From Pedobacter sp. HMWF019 (GTDB taxonomy: Bacteria > Bacteroidota > Bacteroidia > Sphingobacteriales > Sphingobacteriaceae): DNA of 46,801 bases. This document shows, one piece after another, positions 41,096 through 46,801 of this stretch (the first letter of the stretch is position 1; each line of letters begins with the position of its first letter). The position numbers were made by a program, and so were the translations under genes. The notes below the pieces were generated by a model. That model was not told the DNA's origin. It saw nothing but the letters and a program-made list of their open reading frames with translations, and did no database searches. Location: positions 1-46,801 of the forward strand of contig NZ_QAIL01000043.1 in NCBI RefSeq assembly GCF_003061025.1, read 5' to 3'.

Positions 41096-42867
41096 ATCTT
41101 CCGGGTTTCTTTTTCAAGCCAGCTTTTTTCTTCTTCGTTTAAGAAAGGGCTTATTTTCTCGAATACTAATGCATTGTATTCATTCAGCCAGTTGATCTGG
41201 GTTTGCTCCAGTAAATCTTTTTGAACAATAGCTGTGCTGATTGGGGCAATAGTTAAGGCTTCAAAAGCGTAAAACTCATTAAATTCATTGCTTATATCAG
41301 TAATGGTGTTCACCAGATTTTCTATCCGAATGCCATGTTTTCCAGGGCGGTATATACCTGGTTCAATAGACGTAATCATGCCTGGCGCGATGGCTACTGG
41401 GTTATTCGTTGGGTTAAAGACTTGAGGCCCTTCATGTACATTTAAGAAATAGCCCACACCATGACCAGTTCCATGGCCGTAATTGATCCCATGTTCCCAA
41501 ATAGGTTTACGGGTAATTGCATCGATCTGGTAGCCACAGGTTCCCTTAGGAAAGCGCGATTTGCAGCCGTCGATCATTCCCTTAAGGACCAGTGTATAGT
41601 CCTTTTTCTCTTCTTCGGTGCTTTCTCCCAAAGAAATGGTACGGGTAATGTCGGTCGTTCCATAAAAGTACTGGCCACCTGAATCTACCAGATATAAACT
41701 TTCGGGTTTAAGTTCTGCATCGCTTTCGGGAGTTGCAGAATAGTGAGGCAAAGCACCGTGCGCTCTGTAAGCACTGATGGTGGTAAAACTATCGCCAACA
41801 AAACCTTCCTGTTCTTCCCGGAAGTCACGTAGTTTTGCTGCTGCCGAAAGTTCAGTGATTTTTGTTTTTCCGATATTCTCTGTCAGCCACTTCAGAAAAC
41901 GGGTAATGGCTACGCCATCTTTAACCATAGCGGTCCTGGTATTGGCCAGTTCTGTTTCGTTCTTAATGGCTTTAAGAAGAGTGGAAGGATTGGTCTCTTT
42001 AATGATCTTTACACTTGAAGGGATAACCTTAGTAAAGGCGTAACAATTTCTTTTTGGATCAATAAAGATACTGCTGTTTTCAGGTAAATCGGATAAGTGC
42101 TTTTCAATGTCTGTATAGGCCAGCAATTGAACGCCACTTCTCTGTAATTGTTCTTTTTCTGCAGTACTGAGTTTATGCTGATCTATAAACAAGAAAGCTT
42201 CTTTTTCACTGATGAGCGCAAAGCTCAGCACAACTGGGTTATAGCTTACATCTTTTCCCCGGATATTGAATAACCAGGCCAGATCATCCAAAGAAGAAAT
42301 CAGGTGGAAATCGGCTTGCTGCTTTTGTAGTGCAGATCTAACCTCTGTCAGTTTTGAAGCTACGGATTGGCCGATGTGTTGCTCTTCGATTAAAAAAGCA
42401 GGTTCTGCCGGAAGGTCAGGGCGACCTTCCCAGATGGGATTCAGGTAATCTTTATGAACAATGGATATGCCTTTTATAGCAAGTGTTTGGTTTAAAAGAT
42501 CCCCTAACAAGATAGAGAGTAGCCTTTCATCTGATGCGACAGTGGCACCTTTTGGTAAAGTTTCGCCAAGCCATTGAATATATTCTGGTGCGTGTTGTAC
42601 TTTTTGTTTCACCAGTTCAAAACCGCTGCCTTCCAATTGCTCAGCAGCTTGTTCGAAATATCGCCCGTCTGTCCACAAACCGGCAAAATCAGCGGTGATC
42701 ACTAATGTGCCGGCAGAGCCTAGAAAGCCAGAGGTAAAAGGAATACATTTATAGTGTTTTGGCAAGTATTCGCTCATATGAGGGTCTGCCGAAGGAATAA
42801 TATAGGCCTGAACATCATCGGCCTTCATCTGTTGACGTATTGCAGTTAGTTTTTCTTGATAAGTCAT
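41092..42867 (-). CDS. Aminopeptidase P family protein (M24B, long form)
   Basis: 591-residue peptidase of the M24B family, the long two-N-domain form similar to eukaryotic XPNPEP1. The N-terminal creatinase-like part contains IPSADPHMSEYLP and TDGRYF. The catalytic pita-bread domain carries the metal ligands: the Asp residues in LVDSGGQYFYGTTDITRTI, the His in GHGTGHGVGYFLNVHEGP, and Glu residues in SIEPGIY and IRIENLV. Substrates have a penultimate proline. The frame begins with a TTG at 42873; the ATG at 42867 is preferred. A -7 box lies 30 nt upstream on the minus strand. Confidence 0.93.
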   Translation of the reverse strand: MTYQEKLTAIRQQMKADDVQAYIIPSADPHMSEYLPKHYKCIPFTSGFLGSAGTLVITADFAGLWTDGRYFEQAAEQLEGSGFELVKQKVQHAPEYIQWLGETLPKGATVASDERLLSILLGDLLNQTLAIKGISIVHKDYLNPIWEGRPDLPAEPAFLIEEQHIGQSVASKLTEVRSALQKQQADFHLISSLDDLAWLFNIRGKDVSYNPVVLSFALISEKEAFLFIDQHKLSTAEKEQLQRSGVQLLAYTDIEKHLSDLPENSSIFIDPKRNCYAFTKVIPSSVKIIKETNPSTLLKAIKNETELANTRTAMVKDGVAITRFLKWLTENIGKTKITELSAAAKLRDFREEQEGFVGDSFTTISAYRAHGALPHYSATPESDAELKPESLYLVDSGGQYFYGTTDITRTISLGESTEEEKKDYTLVLKGMIDGCKSRFPKGTCGYQIDAITRKPIWEHGINYGHGTGHGVGYFLNVHEGPQVFNPTNNPVAIAPGMITSIEPGIYRPGKHGIRIENLVNTITDISNEFNEFYAFEALTIAPISTAIVQKDLLEQTQINWLNEYNALVFEKISPFLNEEEKSWLEKETRKI

Positions 42868-42896
42868 TGTCAAATGTTCTATGGATTAGAATTAGG

Positions 42897-42904
42897 CAAA
42901 CTTA
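42897..42904 (-). promoter_or_regulatory. -7 box (TAAGTTTG on minus strand) for aminopeptidase P gene
   Basis: CAAACTTA on the plus strand is TAAGTTTG on the minus strand, matching TAnnTTTG 30 nt upstream of the ATG. Confidence 0.5.
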
Positions 42905-42930
42905 AGGAATATATTTACAAGGGGGGTACA

Positions 42931-42958
42931 AAAAAAAGGCCTCCTTTTCGGGGAGGCC
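42931..42958 (-). terminator. Intrinsic terminator of the endonuclease gene
   Basis: On the minus strand GGCCTCC ... GGAGGCC (42938-42944 with 42952-42958) is followed by seven T residues (plus-strand A-run 42931-42937). It lies 37 bp downstream of the endonuclease stop at 42995. Confidence 0.88.
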
Positions 42959-42994
42959 AGTACAAAAAAATTACCTTAAAAGAGACGTATTCTA

Positions 42995-44410
42995 TTAATT
43001 GCCGGAGTCCTTTTTGGTCTCTATGGCATCTTGTATGTTTTGTGGAAGATTGTTTAACAGATTGTAGCCCGTTGCTTTTTCGATATCTCTAACTGTCACA
43101 ATATATTTTTTCCAATCGCTATCAATAGCGTTGATATTTGGTGTGTTTACGGCGATAACTCTTGTACTGCCAGAAACACGGTTTAAATCTCCATTTCCTG
43201 CTGGAATAATTACAGCCACTTTCCACACATTTGAAGGGACAGTAACTTTTCCATTGTTGATGGTACTTGCGCTTCCATTGCTGCCAGCCCCACCTGTACC
43301 ATAACTTCCCATGATGATGTATACCTCGTTTCCACTCACTACCTGTGTGCGTAAATAATTTTCGAGGTTAGCCCAGGTTTGCTGATTGTTTTGCGGAGCC
43401 TGTGGAATCATATTGGTCATCAAGAAGGTCGCACTGTTGGCATCTGTAGAACTTGTCCTGTCTGCTGAAGGGCAGTTGTGTCCACGATCAAACCCAGAGC
43501 CAGAATAGCTATTGCTTTGGACAACATACATATCCGCAGTAAGGCCATTAAAGCCAGCAAAGTTATCTTGTCTTTTGGCTACGCCTGTGATGCTGCTTGC
43601 ATCAATATGCCAGCTTACCCAATTTGGTGTTGAACGGGTACTGCTGTAAGATTCCGTATAATATTTTTGGTCAAGGAGGAAATTATCAGGAGTAGTTGCT
43701 GATGCATTGGAAGGGTTTCCGAACAAGATATTACTATCGTCACCTGTTGAAGGTTGAGCGTCAGCACCAGCAGTTACACCCCTTGTTGCGGATGGGTTTC
43801 CAGGAGTTGATGGCTCTGTAGGATCTGTATCTGATCCACCGGCAACAATTCCAGGATCTCCTGTGCCTTTGAAAGTGATGTCGTCCAGGTTAATACGTGC
43901 CGCATCTGTGGAACCTGTATTTCTGATCTCGAAACGTACTTTTCCGGTCAGGGTTACCTTAAAGGAATCGACAACTAATTTCGTGTTGTTTTCCACCATA
44001 TCGTTTCCTAACTGAGTAAAAGTAGTCCCCCCATCAGCAGAAATAAAAAGCTTCCAGGTAGAAACGGGATCGTTACCATATTTCCCATGGCTGATATAAA
44101 GCATTTTTAGTCCGCTGATATCACCTTTCATAGTAATCTTACCTGTTTTCATACGGATACTCTTTTTGCCATTTTTTAGGTCTGCATCCAGTGTTCCAAT
44201 AAGGGCATTATCTAAGTTCCAGGTTCCTGTAGGCATGCTTACATCGGCGGCGGCATAAGCTGTTTTGGAGGCATTTTCAAAATCCTCTGAGATAGAATAA
44301 GGTTTGGGGGCTTCAACAACCGGGTCGGTTGGTGCCACGTCAATTGCTTTTTTAGAACAGGCAGAAAATAGAATTGCTGCTGTACTTAGTAGTAGAAGTT
44401 TTTTAATCAT
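42995..44410 (-). CDS. DNA/RNA non-specific endonuclease, lipoprotein
   Basis: 471-residue lipoprotein nuclease. LFSAC at 14-18 forms a lipobox with Cys18, so it is membrane-anchored. Residues 40-185 form a beta-rich domain ending INLDDITFKGTG, resembling a Bacteroidota jelly-roll. A Ser/Thr/Pro-rich linker follows (190-240). The C-terminal beta-beta-alpha nuclease domain carries DRGH at 308-311 (GFDRGHNCPSADR), the catalytic His-311 motif, and QNNQQTWANLE (340-350) with the metal-binding Asn. NucA-type enzymes degrade both DNA and RNA. A terminator follows the gene. It lies next to, and on the same strand as, the T6SS genes, but the lipobox does not suit a T6SS effector. Confidence 0.9.
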   Translation of the reverse strand: MIKKLLLLSTAAILFSACSKKAIDVAPTDPVVEAPKPYSISEDFENASKTAYAAADVSMPTGTWNLDNALIGTLDADLKNGKKSIRMKTGKITMKGDISGLKMLYISHGKYGNDPVSTWKLFISADGGTTFTQLGNDMVENNTKLVVDSFKVTLTGKVRFEIRNTGSTDAARINLDDITFKGTGDPGIVAGGSDTDPTEPSTPGNPSATRGVTAGADAQPSTGDDSNILFGNPSNASATTPDNFLLDQKYYTESYSSTRSTPNWVSWHIDASSITGVAKRQDNFAGFNGLTADMYVVQSNSYSGSGFDRGHNCPSADRTSSTDANSATFLMTNMIPQAPQNNQQTWANLENYLRTQVVSGNEVYIIMGSYGTGGAGSNGSASTINNGKVTVPSNVWKVAVIIPAGNGDLNRVSGSTRVIAVNTPNINAIDSDWKKYIVTVRDIEKATGYNLLNNLPQNIQDAIETKKDSGN

Positions 44411-44554
44411 CGTCTTTTCCGTTTTATCGTAAGTAATCGGGGAGACGAAAGTGCAGCTTTTGGTGTTAATAAATTATTAATTTTTTAGTGTTATTTCAAA
44501 AAAGTGCAATTAAACTTAATAATGTGTGGAAGGTATCAAAAATTTTGCATACAA

Positions 44555-44621
44555 AAATGTATTGCCGCGTGCTGAACTGAATGTGATATCCACATTAAGC
44601 TCAGCACGCGGCAATACATTT
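44555..44621 (-). terminator. 67-nt perfect-arm hairpin downstream of tssK
   Basis: Two perfect 21-bp arms (44555-44575 with 44601-44621) flank a smaller ATGTG/CACAT stem (44581-44585 with 44591-44595). On the minus strand the last arm runs into a short T-stretch. It lies 22 bp after the tssK stop, so the likely job is terminating the T6SS message or stabilising its 3' end. It could also serve as a regulatory palindrome for the endonuclease gene, whose start is at 44410. Confidence 0.6.
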
Positions 44622-44642
44622 GGCTTGGGAAGGAAGCGGAAT

Positions 44643-45800
44643 TTAATCTAGTAAGGTCCAGCTTCTCTTGGTTTGCACCTGCTGCACTACTTGTTGCTCG
44701 GCAACAACGATATTTTCTTTGCGCTGTCCAATGTATTCCAGCATGCTCAGTTTATTCCATAAAGCTACCATAACTTTTAAAAACTCTTCAATCATAGACA
44801 TAGAGGAGTAGATGTTCTGATGATCATACACTAATTCAATCGTGCGCGCCAGTAATTCTTCAAAGTTTCCTGGGGTAACATCTCTCCATTCATAGAAATA
44901 CTTCAGCATTTCTTCCCTTTCCTTAGATTCAATCAATTTGATCCCGGTAAAGAAAGCATGAGCAAGATTGGAGAAATAGCCGGCAATATAGATTGGAGAT
45001 TGCTGATAACCAAGATTTCTGTAGCTGAAGAAAATCTGGGCAATATAATCCAGGAGCTTTTCAGACAACAGACGGATGTTTTTACCGAGTGGGGTAATGG
45101 CCTCCTTTCCTGTTGTTTTATCTACAATTTTAAAAGCAGACAATTGCAATTCATTAATCAGACTGCTGAACAGTTCATAATAGCGAATCAGAGTAGGGTG
45201 ACTGACCATACTGCTGCTTGGGGGAATATAATTGGTGTTAATAGATACCCGTCCATTTTCGAGTGTAAGTTGTCCAATGGTCAGATGGTAGCTGTCCAGG
45301 TTTTTAGGCGCCATTTCTGATGCCGGCAAAATAACAATACTGTATCCTTTTGCGATATCCGGGTACCTTGGAGGGGCGTCCTGAGGATCTGGATTGCCTG
45401 AAGGAACCCTCTCAAATGGGTTGACAAGCAATAAAACATTGTACTGTACTGTTTTTGAATAATCTGAATTTTCTGCACTAAAATAATGACTATAGGAGAG
45501 CTGTTTTTCCAGTTCTGGCTGGTTAAAGATGTCTATCCTGCAGCCTTCGGCCGTAATGGCATTGCAATGCCGTACTTTCACCTCAATATGATTGGTAGCA
45601 CGTTCCAGAATTTCAATGTTATGTGAACTCTGCTGTCCTACAAATGGTGCAAGCAGCCCAAAATTAAAACCTGTTAAAAATACAGAGTTAGCATCCCTTA
45701 CAAAATCCTGGTTGAACTGGTCTGTTGCTACAAAATGACTGCTGGACAGTTTCATGCCGTCTACCCAATTGACCGGTTTATATTTTAATGGTGAAATCAT
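44643..45800 (-). CDS. tssK: Type VI secretion baseplate subunit TssK
   Basis: 385-residue TssK-type protein. The N-terminal PVNWVDGMKLSSSHFVATDQF is characteristic, since TssK proteins open with a W-x-GM-L-xxHF pattern near residue 12-22. The middle is a beta-sandwich with long helices (residues ~200-345). TssK links the baseplate wedge to the membrane complex. The divergent sequence compared with Proteobacterial TssK is expected for Bacteroidota T6SS subtype iii. It lies 24 bp downstream of tssN. Confidence 0.88.
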   Translation of the reverse strand: MISPLKYKPVNWVDGMKLSSSHFVATDQFNQDFVRDANSVFLTGFNFGLLAPFVGQQSSHNIEILERATNHIEVKVRHCNAITAEGCRIDIFNQPELEKQLSYSHYFSAENSDYSKTVQYNVLLLVNPFERVPSGNPDPQDAPPRYPDIAKGYSIVILPASEMAPKNLDSYHLTIGQLTLENGRVSINTNYIPPSSSMVSHPTLIRYYELFSSLINELQLSAFKIVDKTTGKEAITPLGKNIRLLSEKLLDYIAQIFFSYRNLGYQQSPIYIAGYFSNLAHAFFTGIKLIESKEREEMLKYFYEWRDVTPGNFEELLARTIELVYDHQNIYSSMSMIEEFLKVMVALWNKLSMLEYIGQRKENIVVAEQQVVQQVQTKRSWTLLD

Positions 45801-45824
45801 AGTAGTAGATATATAGATTCTTAA

Positions 45825-46718
45825 TTATATAAAAATGGCTTCGTCTCCAATTTTTTCGGGTCTGGAGGCATTTTCTGATACCCTTTTAGCATAGATGGTC
45901 ATTTTCTCTGAAATACCATTCTTAATAATGTCGAGATCAGGGTCTATGAATATGTTCTTTTTGAAGAATGAAGTTTTAATAAAGAAAATCCAGGTATAGG
46001 CCTCATGGTCTTCACTGATATATCTCACCGGATTTTTCGGGAATTTAATATTATAATCTTCAATGAATTTATAAAACCAGGCACCAAAAACCATATTCTC
46101 CGGTGCTTTGGCCTTAACTTTAAGGGGTTCCGGGTCATTACTGTTTTTGTAGAGTTCAAGTTCAAGCACCAGCATGCGGTCAAAGTCCAGGTGGTCCATG
46201 TCAATATTCATTGGACTGGACGGATACTTCCAAACCTTGTAAATTTCTGTTGGAATACTGATGAGCGCTACATATGCCCACCAAAATAACAAAGGAACAA
46301 TAAATGTAGCAATGCTTGTGGCGGCCCACACACCAAAATTAATATCACTCAGCCAGTTGAAGGCAAGCTGGAACAAGTAAAAACTGAGTAAGCTGCTGAC
46401 CAGAATGGATATCACAATGAACAATTTTCTGCTCAGTAATTCTTCAGGATAATATTTAGTTAGCAGATACACCGCTAAAGACCCTATACCTACATAATAG
46501 ATTTGACATATAATATAGCCCCATGGCATAAAGTCGAAACTTAGAAAGCCGAGCAGGCCGGGTAAGGCTAGTATAATGCCTGTGAGCAGGACAATAACAA
46601 TTAATTTTTTGTTGTTTAAAAACTGATTCTTCTTATTGACAATAGAGAGCAGCGCAGTCGATACAATAAAAATAATTGGAAAAAGTAAGTACCTGATGAA
46701 GAATGATTGAACGTCCAT
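45825..46718 (-). CDS. tssN: Type VI secretion protein TssN (T6SSiii-specific)
   Basis: 297-residue membrane protein. About five to six TM helices lie in residues 5-160, followed by a soluble domain (165-297) that opens KVWKYPSSPMNIDMDHLDFDRMLVLELEL. The helices-then-soluble-tail pattern and the tight link to tssK match TssN, a component found only in the Bacteroidota T6SS subtype iii, where it is thought to help form the membrane complex. The ATG is 34 nt downstream of a -7 box on the minus strand, so tssN appears to lead this transcription unit. Further tss genes probably lie beyond 46801. Confidence 0.87.
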   Translation of the reverse strand: MDVQSFFIRYLLFPIIFIVSTALLSIVNKKNQFLNNKKLIVIVLLTGIILALPGLLGFLSFDFMPWGYIICQIYYVGIGSLAVYLLTKYYPEELLSRKLFIVISILVSSLLSFYLFQLAFNWLSDINFGVWAATSIATFIVPLLFWWAYVALISIPTEIYKVWKYPSSPMNIDMDHLDFDRMLVLELELYKNSNDPEPLKVKAKAPENMVFGAWFYKFIEDYNIKFPKNPVRYISEDHEAYTWIFFIKTSFFKKNIFIDPDLDIIKNGISEKMTIYAKRVSENASRPEKIGDEAIFI

Positions 46719-46751
46719 TAAATTAAACTTGATATTTTATCTGTAGCTTAA

Positions 46752-46759
46752 CAAATATA
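46752..46759 (-). promoter_or_regulatory. -7 box (TATATTTG on minus strand) upstream of tssN
   Basis: CAAATATA on the plus strand is TATATTTG on the minus strand, a perfect TAnnTTTG, 34 nt upstream of the tssN ATG. A T-rich tract follows at 46769-46776. Confidence 0.5.
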
Positions 46760-46801
46760 ATACCTTAATTTTTTTTCATAAACTGGTACAATTATTAATA
46801 C

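Noticed and set aside
1-46801. tRNA, rRNA, CRISPR array, transposase or phage genes
   Set aside because: None were recognised by eye in the sequence or the translations; a tRNA or Rfam scan would be needed to exclude small RNAs.

Overview
The window looks like a chromosomal segment of a Sphingobacteriaceae bacterium, most likely Pedobacter or a close relative. This is inferred from Bacteroidota-type promoters (TAnnTTTG -7 boxes a short distance before several starts), the near absence of Shine-Dalgarno sequences, and many families typical of Bacteroidota (DUF4476, DUF4834, DUF6427, DUF2480, DUF3108/DUF3109, DUF4836, DUF6702, DUF1080, TssN, the DUF7033-type deacetylase relatives). No rRNA, tRNA, CRISPR array, transposase or prophage was seen.

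Layout. 1-2440: an esterase facing an NAD(P)-binding oxidoreductase and a secreted DUF1080 protein. 2440-3090: a non-coding stretch with two inverted copies of a ~122 bp hairpin-forming repeat around a possible decayed gene fragment. 3091-6513: typA, a bidirectional terminator, a PAP2 phosphatase and an SDR. 6533-13037: a surface-glycan cluster in three transcription units (GT2 and GT4; WcaB-like acetyltransferase and methyltransferase; Wzx-type flippase, methyltransferase and a GT2-like transferase). 13063-16775: a compact minus-strand unit (degenerate deacetylase-like protein, upp, YjjG-like HAD phosphatase, DUF4476, DinB). 16862-25103: uvrB, ywbE, DUF4834, YfhO, a possible 30-residue membrane peptide, an LpxH-like metallophosphoesterase, a GT and DUF6427.

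25201-30066: coaX, an outer-membrane barrel, lptC and a PpiD-type foldase, which together suggest coenzyme A supply linked to outer-membrane biogenesis. 30131-36910: a long co-directional run (DUF2480, DUF3108, DUF3109, rfbA with a TTG start, a lipoprotein, DUF4836 and a membrane-anchored partner), mostly envelope proteins of unknown role. 36918-42867: M1 peptidase, DUF6702, anmK (peptidoglycan recycling) and a long aminopeptidase P. 42995-46718: a lipoprotein DNA/RNA endonuclease, then tssK and tssN, the edge of a Bacteroidota type VI secretion (T6SS subtype iii) locus that seems to extend beyond the right end.

The most unusual items are the inverted repeat pair at 2497-3002, the catalytically degenerate deacetylase relative in the upp unit, the T6SS edge beside a secreted nuclease, and several non-standard translation starts (TTG for rfbA, a mini-ORF abutting coaX, a probably leaderless uvrB).
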